DNA of 49,095 nucleotides, from positions 1 to 49,095 of the forward strand of contig NZ_JASFDV010000052.1 of NCBI RefSeq assembly GCF_030766825.1. The letters run 5' to 3'. The position numbers and the translations under genes were made by a program. The DNA is from Nocardiopsis sp. CC223A. Its GTDB lineage: Bacteria > Actinomycetota > Actinomycetes > Streptosporangiales > Streptosporangiaceae. Under the pieces are notes generated by a model. It saw only the letters and a list, made by a program, of their open reading frames with translations, was not told the origin of the DNA and did no database searches. This document shows, piece after piece, positions 1 through 7,116 of the stretch. The first letter of the stretch is position 1; each line of letters starts with the position of its first letter.

Positions 1-21
1 TAATCGTGTCAGGAGGCGCCT

Positions 22-1140
22 GTGACCCTGTTCCTCAACGGCCCTGTCCAGAAGGGGGACTTCACCTTCCGCGACCTACCGGGCAAGGCCGTCGGGATCC
101 GTTTGGCGGAGGCACTCGACGACATGCTCGGCCTGCCGGGGCCGCCGCATCTGTGGAACACCGTCACCCTGGCCGGGGACCTGCGGTTCGGCGGGGACTT
201 CCCCGCCGAGCGAGGGGAATTCGAGCGCCGAACCCTGCTCGGCAAGTACGGTTCGGAGCTGCCCGTCCCCGCGTGGATCCTCACGGACGCCGACACCGAG
301 GTCGGCGCTCTGGCACTGGAGATGATCGACGCGGGCCTGACCCGGGGTTCCCTGCGCATCGAGCGGACGACGGTCCGGGAATGTACCGCCTGCGGACACA
401 TGATCGGCGCCGTTGCCGACCGCTGCACGGCATGTGGCGGCACCCGTCTGTGCGACCGTCAGGCCAGACACCTCGTACACGGGACGGCCGAGGGGCGGCT
501 CTCCCTGTCAGAGCTTCTCCACGGCCACCACCGCCGACGCCCCCGGCACTTGGAGGCGATGACCGGGCAGGCGCCCCGCCGTCTCCTGCTGTCCCGAACC
601 CGCTCGCACGGGATCCGGTTGGATCCCTTCGGGTTGGACGGGCTCGTGCTGGATCCGAGAACCGGCGTGCATGTGGCGGTGCTCAGCGCCGCCCGGAGCA
701 TCGGCACCCCCGAGGCCATCATGACGACAACGACGCATGCCCTTGCCCACATCGCGGCCCACGGAGTCGGGTTCACCTCCTGGGAGGGGCACCGGCTGCG
801 GTACACCCTCCATGGGCGCATCCCCTACGACACGCTGTCCTCGTTGGAAAGGCCCTACGCGTTCCACCGCACCACCGATCGGGAACGGCGGATGTTCGAG
901 ACCCGATTCCTCCCGTTGGTCGCCTGGCACAACAAGAACCGAACCGACCCCCGCCGACTGCCCCCGCTCCTGAAGTACTTCCTCAAGGTGCACCGGAGCC
1001 GCCCCGCCCCCGAGGGCTCCGAGCGGCTCGGCAGGGTGCGGGAGGAGATCCTTCGGGGAGGCACATCCTGGGTGATGGACAAACACCTCCTCGCCTCCGC
1101 CTTGCCGGAAACCGCCGAGAGGACCACAGCCGTTGCCTGA
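22..1140 (+). CDS. Zinc-knuckle protein, faintly class I aminoacyl-tRNA synthetase-like
   Basis: The function is not recognised with confidence. The GTG start is chosen because an AGGAGG ribosome binding site ends 5 bases upstream; the protein is 372 aa. A double CxxC zinc knuckle is visible near residues 120-144 (CTACG...CTACGG). The N-terminus (FLNGPVQKGDF) and the knuckle faintly recall the Rossmann entry and connective zinc domain of methionyl-tRNA synthetases, but no HIGH or KMSKS signature is evident, so normal charging activity is unlikely. The stop overlaps the start of the next gene, so translation is probably coupled with the APH-like and nucleotidyltransferase-like genes. It could also be a zinc-binding protein of unrelated fold. 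Confidence 0.7.
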   Translation: MTLFLNGPVQKGDFTFRDLPGKAVGIRLAEALDDMLGLPGPPHLWNTVTLAGDLRFGGDFPAERGEFERRTLLGKYGSELPVPAWILTDADTEVGALALEMIDAGLTRGSLRIERTTVRECTACGHMIGAVADRCTACGGTRLCDRQARHLVHGTAEGRLSLSELLHGHHRRRPRHLEAMTGQAPRRLLLSRTRSHGIRLDPFGLDGLVLDPRTGVHVAVLSAARSIGTPEAIMTTTTHALAHIAAHGVGFTSWEGHRLRYTLHGRIPYDTLSSLERPYAFHRTTDRERRMFETRFLPLVAWHNKNRTDPRRLPPLLKYFLKVHRSRPAPEGSERLGRVREEILRGGTSWVMDKHLLASALPETAERTTAVA

Positions 1141-2068
1141 CTGGGAACTGATCACCGCCAGGACCGCCTCGGACGGGGGAGCCGTCTGGTACTCGCCCGG
1201 CGAACGGCTCTACAAGCGGACCGGTGGCCCTGAGGTGGAGGAGGAGGGCGAGCACCAGCGCCTTCTCGCCGCCCTCGGCTTCCCCGTCCTGCGGCCGGTC
1301 GAGGTGGGGGCCGATGAGAAGGAGTCCTACTTCACCGAGCCCGAAGCGGGAGAGCACAGCCTCCACGACCTCGCCATGGCCCAGGCGGAGAACGGTGGCG
1401 GAGCGGTCGACGGCACACTCGTCGATGCCGCCGCGGCCATCTCCTCGCGGTTGCTGCGGGCCCAGGCCGCCCACCCGCTTGAAGGCGCGAGGGCGAAGGT
1501 GAGGGCGTGGTTCCACCGGGCGGGGTTCGTCGACGAGGTCTTCGCGGAGAACCCCGACCTGGACACGGAGGAGATCCGAGCCGCCGTGGACACCGCTGTG
1601 GACCGGCTCGCGCAGGTGCCCCTGTGCCACGGCCACTTGGACTACGGGCTGCCCAACGCCTTTCCGAACGCCGTCATCGACTGGCAGCACCATGCGCCGG
1701 CCCCGCTGGGTTATGACGTCTACCCCATGCTCGACATCGCCGCCTTCAAGGGTGGGAACCGCGGCTACACCTTCACCTCGGAGCAGAGGTCCCGCTACAC
1801 GGGCGCCCTGGACGATGTCGCCCGGCAGTGCACGGGCGGGCCCTTGAGCCCCCACGCGGGGGACTTCCTGCTCGCCAAGTGCTTCTTCTTCCTCGCCCGT
1901 ATGCGGCCGAAAGACGGAGCCTCCCCCGCCAAGTACCGCAAGTGGCACTACCGTCGGGCACTCTTCATCCGGAGCGCAGAGGAATATGCGGGCACACGAA
2001 ACATCGACACCACCGGTTTCCCCTCCCTCGCCGACTTCGAGCACCGATCTCCGGGTGCGCGACCGTGA
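1133..2068 (+). CDS. Aminoglycoside phosphotransferase/choline kinase-fold protein
   Basis: A 311-aa protein starting with TTG, with GAGAGGA about 8 bases upstream and an 8-base overlap with the preceding gene. The catalytic loop reads CHGHLDYGLPNAF and is followed by AVIDWQH, matching the H-G-x-x-x-x-x-N then I-D-W/F pattern of the APH family, with the usual catalytic Asp as D in HLD. The N-lobe contains a plausible lysine strand (RLYKR). Family members phosphorylate small molecules or act as homoserine, choline or fructosamine kinases. The substrate cannot be told here. Position between a synthetase-like and a nucleotidyltransferase-like gene suggests a small-molecule or nucleotide modification pathway rather than antibiotic resistance. 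Confidence 0.7.
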   Translation: MPDWELITARTASDGGAVWYSPGERLYKRTGGPEVEEEGEHQRLLAALGFPVLRPVEVGADEKESYFTEPEAGEHSLHDLAMAQAENGGGAVDGTLVDAAAAISSRLLRAQAAHPLEGARAKVRAWFHRAGFVDEVFAENPDLDTEEIRAAVDTAVDRLAQVPLCHGHLDYGLPNAFPNAVIDWQHHAPAPLGYDVYPMLDIAAFKGGNRGYTFTSEQRSRYTGALDDVARQCTGGPLSPHAGDFLLAKCFFFLARMRPKDGASPAKYRKWHYRRALFIRSAEEYAGTRNIDTTGFPSLADFEHRSPGARP

Positions 2069-3113
2069 CTACCTGCTCGATCGTCACGGGATCGTCTTCA
2101 AGGTCATCGGCGACGTCCACCCCGACTCGCACTACCTCGGTTACGTGAAGTACCACCCGCATCGCCGGGGCGACCGTGTCCTGTTCGGGCGCTCCTACCA
2201 GCAGAACAGCGTCGTCTCCAGGTCGTTCGGGATCCTGGCGCGCAGGCCGGAGTGCTACGTGTACTCCGACGCGCTCGGCAGCGTCATCACCGGGGTTCCG
2301 CGCCGGGACGTCGTTCGCCACTACTCGGCGCGCCGCAGACTCGCCGAGCTGCATCACGGCAACGCCGGAGGGTCGGAGACGAGCGGTGTCGGCGGGGATC
2401 TGCTGGCCATCGTCGAGCGCATCGCCGAGCGGGGGTGGTCACCGTTCTTCGGCGTCACCGGGTCGTTCCTGGTGGGGTGCGCCAACCGGTGGTCGGACAT
2501 CGACCTGGTCAGTTACGGCCCTGAGGGTTACGGGGCCGCGCGGGAGCTCTTCGCGGACCGTGATGTCATCGGTGCTTATGAGGGCGAACATCTCACACGC
2601 CTGTACCTGCGCCGGGCGAAGTACATGGAGGGCAGCCGGTTCGAGACGCTCATGGAACAGGAGCGCCGAAAGTTCCAGGGGATGACCGCGGGGGTGGGTG
2701 CGCACATCAACTGCGAGCCGTTGCGCTCTGACACCGCTGGGCATCTCGACACGATGCGCGCCAAGGAGATCGGTGAGATCACCCTGCTCGCCACGGTGAC
2801 CGACCATGCGGAGGGGGTGCTGACCCCCGCTCTCTACCGGATCAGGGTCGACAGGGTCCTGCACTCGACCGTGGACGACCCCGAGTCCTTCGCCGACCGG
2901 ATCGTGCACCTGCGGTCATACCTGGGCGCGTACACGGGAGCCTTCCGTGCGGGGGATTCGATCCACGTGGTGGGCAGGCTCGTGCACCTGTCCCAGGAGG
3001 GGGAGGACACCTTCGGGGTGGAACTCACCCCGTGGACGGCGAGCAGGTCCTATCTCGCCGACCTCGCTCCGGACGTGGCCGTTCACGGCAACGGTACGGC
3101 CACTCGCCCCTGA
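2055..3113 (+). CDS. Polymerase-beta-type nucleotidyltransferase-like protein
   Basis: A 352-aa protein if GTG 2055 is used; this start overlaps the APH-like gene by 14 bases. An in-frame ATG at 1986 would add 23 unconserved-looking residues inside the upstream gene. The middle of the protein has GVTGSFLVGCANRWSDIDL, the G-S then D-x-D signature of pol-beta-fold nucleotidyltransferases, which transfer nucleotides to small molecules, RNA or protein. The C-terminal third (HVVGRLVHLSQEGEDTFG) is beta-rich and probably a separate OB-like or accessory domain. A decayed copy of this C-terminal segment is found at 6970-7061. Last gene of the three-gene operon. Confidence 0.68.
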   Translation: MRDRDYLLDRHGIVFKVIGDVHPDSHYLGYVKYHPHRRGDRVLFGRSYQQNSVVSRSFGILARRPECYVYSDALGSVITGVPRRDVVRHYSARRRLAELHHGNAGGSETSGVGGDLLAIVERIAERGWSPFFGVTGSFLVGCANRWSDIDLVSYGPEGYGAARELFADRDVIGAYEGEHLTRLYLRRAKYMEGSRFETLMEQERRKFQGMTAGVGAHINCEPLRSDTAGHLDTMRAKEIGEITLLATVTDHAEGVLTPALYRIRVDRVLHSTVDDPESFADRIVHLRSYLGAYTGAFRAGDSIHVVGRLVHLSQEGEDTFGVELTPWTASRSYLADLAPDVAVHGNGTATRP

Positions 3114-3234
3114 AGGGCCGGCCTGCGGTTCCGACCCGCCCCTGGCCGACGCACATCGGTCCGCGTGGTCGGAGGCCTGCCGGGAGTGCCGTGCGAACGG
3201 CGAATGACGAGGGAGAGGTGGCACTGAGGCGGGG

Positions 3235-3261
3235 CGGGGCGGGGCGGGTGGCCCCGCCCCG
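3235..3261. terminator. GC-rich hairpin between convergent genes
   Basis: An 11-bp perfect stem (CGGGGCGGGGC at 3235-3245, its complement at 3251-3261, loop GGGTG) lies between the nucleotidyltransferase-like gene on + and the hypothetical gene on -. There is no T-run, so it may be a bidirectional intrinsic-like terminator of the actinomycete type. It sits in G/C simple-sequence DNA, so part of the symmetry could be chance. Confidence 0.4.
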
Positions 3262-3295
3262 GCCGTGGTCGTGGTCGTGGTGGTGTGGTGGGCGG

Positions 3296-3781
3296 CTATA
3301 ACAGGGGCGCGGCCAGGTGGTGGGCCAAGGCGCCGACCAGGGCGGCGAGGGTATAGGCGGTCAGGCGCCAGGCGGTGCGGCCGTGCTTTCGGGGTCTGCG
3401 GTGGCTGTGGGGACGGCCCGGACGGCGGCGCGGCAGCGGCGGGGGTTCAGGGCGCGGGCGCGGCCGGGTGGGGCCGTCGTCCGGGGCTGGCCGGGGACGC
3501 GGAACCCGGGGTGTCGGGGCGTGCTCCGGGGCCGGTGCGGGTTCGCGTCGGCGAGCCGGGCGTGGAGTGCCGTCCTCGGTGAGGCGGGCCAAGTGCGCGT
3601 CCATCCAGGGCGGGATCTGACCGCGGGCCTGGCGGTAAGCGACCCGGGGGTTGTCGGGCATCTGGGCGAGGAGAAGCTGTTCCCAGGTGGGCGGGAGCGG
3701 AGCCCCCGGGCGGGAGAAGCGGCGCCCCCGAGGCGCGCCCAGCACGGCGCGCACCCCGGAGGAGAGCGGTTCGGCGCCCAT
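3296..3781 (-). CDS. Hypothetical protein, Arg/Pro-rich with C-terminal hydrophobic helix
   Basis: A 161-aa protein. Its ATG at 3781 overlaps the TGA of the upstream HATPase gene (ATGA), so the two are translationally coupled. Residues about 25-55 (WEQLLLAQMPDNPRVAYRQA) look folded; the middle is Pro/Arg-rich and likely disordered; the last about 25 residues (LTAYTLAALVGALAHHLAAP) form a hydrophobic segment that may anchor it in the membrane. I do not recognise the family. Its place beside an anti-sigma-like ATPase and an XRE/DUF397 pair suggests a regulatory accessory. Confidence 0.5.
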   Translation of the reverse strand: MGAEPLSSGVRAVLGAPRGRRFSRPGAPLPPTWEQLLLAQMPDNPRVAYRQARGQIPPWMDAHLARLTEDGTPRPARRREPAPAPEHAPTPRVPRPRPAPDDGPTRPRPRPEPPPLPRRRPGRPHSHRRPRKHGRTAWRLTAYTLAALVGALAHHLAAPLL

Positions 3782-4317
3782 CAGACGGCCTCGCCGGTAG
3801 GGGCGGCCGGGGCCGGGAGAGTGAACTCGGCCCAGACCGCGGTGCCCAGCCCCGCACAGAACGGGAAGTCCACCACCGCCCGGCTCCCCCAACAGGTGGC
3901 CAGGGCGTCGATGAGCAGCAGACCCCGACCGCGCTCGGCCTCCTCCCACTCCTCCACGGTGCGCTGGTGCGGGATCGCCGGGTGGGTGGGGGCGGCCTCG
4001 CGGACCCCGTCGTCGACGACCATCACGTGCAGGCTTTGGGCGGTGGGCATGGACAGCGTGCGGATGATCCGTCCGTCCGCCTGGCCGGAGCGGGAGTGAT
4101 CGCAGGAATTGGCGAACATCTCGCTGGCGCACAGAACGATCGTGTCGGCCAGGTCCGGGCACAGCCCTTGGAGGCGGTGCAGGTCGGCGCGCAGGTCCTG
4201 GCGGGCCCCTGCGATCTCGGCGAGGTCGCCCGGGTAGATGCGGCTGGCCCAGCGGCGCCCGGCGAATCCGGGGGTGGGAGTGTGGAAGGGCGCGCTGGGA
4301 CGCGGCACAATGGCCAT
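3781..4317 (-). CDS. ATP-binding protein, HATPase_c anti-sigma-factor-like
   Basis: A 178-aa protein of the short RsbW/SpoIIAB-like HATPase family abundant in actinomycetes. The N box is seen in DTIVLCASEMFANSCDHS (E...N), followed by VVDDGVREA (D-x-G) and GRGLLLIDALATCWG (G-x-G-L ATP lid). These proteins bind or phosphorylate anti-sigma antagonists, or act as BldB/WhiJ-associated partners. ATG 4317 is chosen because the conserved part begins shortly after it. Coupled to the downstream hypothetical gene and next to an XRE-DUF5753 and DUF397 pair, the usual neighbourhood of this family. Confidence 0.82.
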   Translation of the reverse strand: MAIVPRPSAPFHTPTPGFAGRRWASRIYPGDLAEIAGARQDLRADLHRLQGLCPDLADTIVLCASEMFANSCDHSRSGQADGRIIRTLSMPTAQSLHVMVVDDGVREAAPTHPAIPHQRTVEEWEEAERGRGLLLIDALATCWGSRAVVDFPFCAGLGTAVWAEFTLPAPAAPTGEAV

Positions 4318-4371
4318 GTCGATGTACTCCTTCTGCTTCTGTGGTTGTTGTGGATCGGTTGTCGACGTTGG

Positions 4372-4408
4372 CCCTGGTGGGTGTTGTGAGCACCCGCCAG
4401 GGCTTTTT
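4372..4408 (+). terminator. 12-bp hairpin with T-run, terminator-shaped on the + strand
   Basis: CCCTGGTGGGTG (4372-4383) pairs with CACCCGCCAGGG (4391-4402) over 12 bp, including one T-G wobble, with a 7-base loop, and is followed by CTTTTT. It is terminator-shaped only for + strand transcription, yet the flanking genes run on -. It lies in the leader of the HATPase gene, so it could block antisense transcription or act as an operator. Confidence 0.5.
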
Positions 4409-4429
4409 CGTGGCCGGGGTGATCGGTGC

Positions 4430-4609
4430 TCAGCCAGCAGGAAGGGCACGCTGCCCGGGAACAGGGGCCCGGGCGGCGATGTCCACGAGAGGGTCGAGGG
4501 TGATCCCCTCACGCCTGCGCGCCCGCCATATCCGAGCCCCGAACCTCCCCCAGCGCGAGGACCCTTCTCCCTGTGCCCGGGCCTTGTCGGCCGGTCCTCC
4601 ATCTGCCAT
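4430..4609 (-). CDS. Small basic hypothetical protein (59 aa)
   Basis: The ATG at 4609 is preceded by a strong AGGAGG spaced 4 bases, which is the main reason to call it. The product is 59 residues, basic and Trp/Arg-rich in the middle (RFGARIWRARRREG), with no membrane segment. It is divergent from the XRE regulator and upstream of the HATPase gene on the same strand, so the 4610-4729 gap probably holds promoters for both directions. No family recognised. Confidence 0.42.
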   Translation of the reverse strand: MADGGPADKARAQGEGSSRWGRFGARIWRARRREGITLDPLVDIAARAPVPGQRALPAG

Positions 4610-4664
4610 GACGCCTCCTGTGAAGGGCGAAGTCCCATCTCCAGTAAACTCAACGCCACCAGCA

Positions 4665-4690
4665 TTTGCAAGTAGCGTTTGAAAGTAGCG
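4665..4690. promoter_or_regulatory. Tandem 13-bp direct repeat, candidate XRE operator
   Basis: Two abutting copies, TTTGCAAGTAGCG and TTTGAAAGTAGCG, differ at one base. They lie in the divergent intergenic region 40 bases upstream of the XRE-DUF5753 start, in DNA that is AT-richer than its surroundings. Tandem head-to-tail sites spaced 13 bases suit a helix-turn-helix dimer or pair. Binding by the adjacent regulator is an inference. Confidence 0.45.
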
Positions 4691-4729
4691 AAGTTTGTCC
4701 CGTAACGCGAAGAAGGGCATCATCAAGGG

Positions 4730-5584
4730 ATGTCAGGCAACCCGACTCTTGCGCAGTGGCAACTGGCGCAAGAGCTACGCAAGCTCCGAGGCGACCGAAA
4801 ATTCGGGGATGTCGTCAAGGCGATGAGAACAGCCGCGAGCACTCTGGCACGCTGGGAAACTCCCGGGGACGGTGGAGCCGTCCCGGGTGCCGGTGCGATC
4901 GAACGCCTGCTCGCCCTCTATGAAGCCCCGGAAGAACTCGACCGCCTCCTCGCATTGCGAAAGCAGGCCCGTGAACCGGACCGGTGGCAGCCCTACGACC
5001 TGGAACGCAGCTACCGCTCCTACGCCAATATCGAGGCACAGGCGACGTCGATCGAGATGTACCAGTCGCAACTCATCCCGGGCCTGGCACAGACCGAGGA
5101 CTATGCGCGAGCCGTCATCGAAGCGACCATGCACCCGGACAGCGACCTTGATCGGGAGGTCCAGGTTCGCTTGACCCGCCAGGAGATCCTGAGCGGGGAG
5201 AGCACGCCAGAGGTGTGGATGATCATCGCGGAGGCCGCTCTGCGCCAACGCATCGGCAGCGGCAAGCTGATGGCCGCGCAGATCGACCACCTCATCGAGC
5301 TGTCCCATCTCCCCAAGGTCACACTCCAGGCGCTCCCCTACAGTGCCGGTGCACACGCGGCCCTGACACTCGCCTCCTTCTCGATTCTGCGGGTGGACCA
5401 CCACGGCCTGGTGACCGTCTACCTGCAAGGCCCCTCTTCGCACATGTTCATGTCGAGCGAGGAGAACGTCGACCACTACTCAAGAACTTTCAACCGGCTC
5501 CGCGCCTCCTCCTTGGATGACGGCAGGCCGACCATGAAGCTTCTTCAGCACATAGCCAACGAACACAGGCAGGACAGGGACTAG
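4730..5584 (+). CDS. XRE-family regulator with DUF5753 (Scr1/WhiJ-like)
   Basis: A 284-aa protein. Residues about 5-60 form a helix-turn-helix (LAQELRKLRG...TLARWE), and from about residue 100 the DUF5753 domain is recognisable (SIEMYQSQLIPGLAQTEDYARAVIEA, then RQEIL and EAALRQRIG). This family pairs with a small DUF397 protein and often an ATP-binding protein, and controls development or secondary metabolism in Streptomyces-type actinomycetes (WhiJ and BldB modules). DUF5753 is related to the Scr1 toxin-antitoxin-like group. The DUF397 gene follows after 2 bases. Autoregulation through the tandem repeats upstream is likely. Confidence 0.9.
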   Translation: MSGNPTLAQWQLAQELRKLRGDRKFGDVVKAMRTAASTLARWETPGDGGAVPGAGAIERLLALYEAPEELDRLLALRKQAREPDRWQPYDLERSYRSYANIEAQATSIEMYQSQLIPGLAQTEDYARAVIEATMHPDSDLDREVQVRLTRQEILSGESTPEVWMIIAEAALRQRIGSGKLMAAQIDHLIELSHLPKVTLQALPYSAGAHAALTLASFSILRVDHHGLVTVYLQGPSSHMFMSSEENVDHYSRTFNRLRASSLDDGRPTMKLLQHIANEHRQDRD

Positions 5585-5586
5585 AC

Positions 5587-5787
5587 ATGCAGCCACCGCA
5601 GAAGCAGGCATTCGACCAGGCAGAGTTCCGGAAGTCGAGTTACTCGCAGAGTGAGGCAGCGTGTGTAGAGGTGGCCGACCTCGACCTCGGCGTGGCCATA
5701 CGGGATACCCAGAATCGGGGGCTGGGGATGCTCGCCTTCGATGCCGACGAGTGGCAGGCCTTCCTCGACACCGCCAAGGGCGCCTGA
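5587..5787 (+). CDS. DUF397 protein (BldB/WhiJ-partner type)
   Basis: A 66-aa protein with the family hallmarks: FRKSSYSQSEAACVEVADL near the N-terminus, then VAIRDTQNRG and a C-terminal FDADEWQAFLD. DUF397 proteins are the small partners of XRE-DUF5753 regulators and likely modulate their DNA binding. ATG 5587 lies directly after the regulator stop, so the two are co-transcribed. A strong hairpin follows at 5810. Confidence 0.9.
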   Translation: MQPPQKQAFDQAEFRKSSYSQSEAACVEVADLDLGVAIRDTQNRGLGMLAFDADEWQAFLDTAKGA

Positions 5788-5809
5788 CGCCGACAGCAAC
5801 ACCGCAACC

Positions 5810-5844
5810 GGGCCCTGCCTACAGATTTCCGGTAGGCGGGGCCC
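5810..5844. terminator. Strong hairpin after the DUF397 gene
   Basis: GGGCCCTGCCTAC (5810-5822) pairs with GTAGGCGGGGCCC (5832-5844), a 13-bp stem with one wobble and a 9-base loop. It lies 22 bases past the DUF397 stop and just beyond the convergent CYTH pseudogene, so it probably terminates both strands. No T-run. Confidence 0.65.
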
Positions 5845-5871
5845 TGCACCACCGAGCAAAGCGGATCGGGC

Positions 5872-6465
5872 TCAGGCGCCACCGAACAGCGATCCTTCGT
5901 TCCCAGCACTACGGGAAACCGCTGCCGTCGCCGCCGGAACCAGGTCCCGGTACGGCACGGTCATCACCGGAAGGGCCTCCAGCCCCAGAAGCCGCTCGGT
6001 CTCCTCCAACCGGCGCACGACCTCCTCACGTGCGTCCGCGAACACGATCTCGGTCTCCACGAACGACAGCTCCGGTCATTCCGGCACCCGGTAGGAGGTG
6101 CGCGACTTCTCCACCCGAGCCAGCAGGACCATGCCCAACGCCTCCAACAGCCGATGGGCGTGCGCGGCCTCTTCTCCGTCGGCCAGCGCCACGTTCGTCT
6201 CCGGCTTGGCGATGACACCTCCCGCTCCGTGGGTGCTGCTATCGGAGGCCGGCTTGTAAGTGACCTCGCACCGACCCAGACCCTCACGTACCCGCAGGCA
6301 CTCGACCGTCTCCAGGAAGTCGACGTCGGGGCGGCTGTAGTAGGTGTCGACCTCCACTTCCGAACCGGTGGAGGCGAAGCCCAGTTCCGCCAGGCGCCGT
6401 TCCAGCGGCTCGCGCTCCTCCAGAACGCGCTTGCGCTCGATCTCGATCAGGGACACCGAGTTCAT
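5872..6465 (-). pseudogene. CYTH-domain protein interrupted by an in-frame TGA
   Basis: From ATG 6465 the frame gives a CYTH (class IV adenylate cyclase/triphosphatase) N-terminus with the ExExK motif IEIERKR at residues 8-14, then DTYYSRP and VECLRVREG. It stops at TGA 6076-6078 after KSRTSYRVPE. The same frame stays open to 5872 and continues sensibly (ELSFVETEIVFADAREEVV...ETERLLGLEALP), the usual last strand and helix of the fold. Without the stop it would be 197 residues, normal for the family. CYTH proteins bind organic triphosphates with Mg2+. The break may be a true nonsense mutation or a sequencing error. Its start overlaps the stop of the upstream gene (ATGA). Confidence 0.7.
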
Positions 6466-6905
6466 CCCCTTCCAGGGGTGAGGGCCACGTACACGCGGGC
6501 GAGGTCGTGCTTGCTCAACGACTCTCGTACCCCGGCCAGGGCCTCGGGCAGAATCCGGGAATCCGGCACCGGGATGTTGCGGAACAGCACCAGCTGTTTG
6601 GCGTCGGGCAGGGGGTTGGCGAGCCGTTTGGTGAGGTAGCGGTTGTAGTAGTGGCGCTGCCTGACCACGATGTCGTCGGCGCAGGAGGGCAGGAGTACGG
6701 TCGGCCGGGCGGGGTTCGCCCGAGCCGAGGTGACCGCGAACTCGGTGAGCAATTCGTCCTTCGTCAGATAGGCGTAGGTTTCGCGTCCCTCACGGGTGCT
6801 CCACTCCTCCCAGGCCCGCGCGCACTCGGGGTCTCCCTGTTCTACAGCGGCCAGGAAGGCGTTCAGGGCCACGTCTGTGCGCATGTCGAAGATGTCCCCG
6901 TCCAC
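6462..6905 (-). CDS. Hypothetical protein coupled to the CYTH gene
   Basis: A 147-aa protein with a GTG start at 6905 (GGAG 6 bases upstream); ATG 6884 is an alternative that removes 7 residues. It is soluble-looking with no membrane segment. Visible stretches are FLAAVEQGDPECARAWEEW, VLLPSCADDIVVRQRHYYN and a C-terminal helical part. Its TGA overlaps the ATG of the CYTH gene, so the two form a coupled pair. I do not recognise the family. An accessory of a nucleotide-triphosphate-binding enzyme is only a guess from context. Confidence 0.55.
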   Translation of the reverse strand: MDGDIFDMRTDVALNAFLAAVEQGDPECARAWEEWSTREGRETYAYLTKDELLTEFAVTSARANPARPTVLLPSCADDIVVRQRHYYNRYLTKRLANPLPDAKQLVLFRNIPVPDSRILPEALAGVRESLSKHDLARVYVALTPGRG

Positions 6906-6969
6906 GGTGCTCCGCGCAGTGGGAGACCTGGCCGGTCACGGCCCGGAGGGGGTGCCGCCCTACCCGGCC

Positions 6970-7061
6970 GTGTACCCGAGAGCCTTCCGCGCGGGAAGCG
7001 CGACCCACGTCGTGGTCAGGCTCGTTCACCTGTCCCGGTACGAAGAGGACGCCTTCGGCCA
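6970..7061 (+). pseudogene. Remnant of a nucleotidyltransferase-like gene (C-terminal fragment)
   Basis: The + strand reads AFRAGSATHVVVRLVHLS, clearly related to AFRAGDSIHVVGRLVHLS near the end of the gene at 2055-3113. A hand alignment of 2928-3019 with 6970-7061 needs no gaps and has about three quarters of bases identical. No start, nucleotidyltransferase core or proper end is present, so this is a decayed duplicate fragment. Confidence 0.65.
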
Positions 7062-7116
7062 TCGGCTGCACGGCCACCACGGGGCGGTGGCAGACGAAGC
7101 GCGAGGTGTGCACATG

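Noticed and set aside
1133..2068. Aminoglycoside resistance gene
   Set aside because: The APH fold is shared by many small-molecule kinases and nothing points to antibiotics; left as fold-level call.
6076..6078. TGA as selenocysteine in the CYTH gene
   Set aside because: No SECIS-like hairpin right after it and CYTH proteins are not known selenoproteins.
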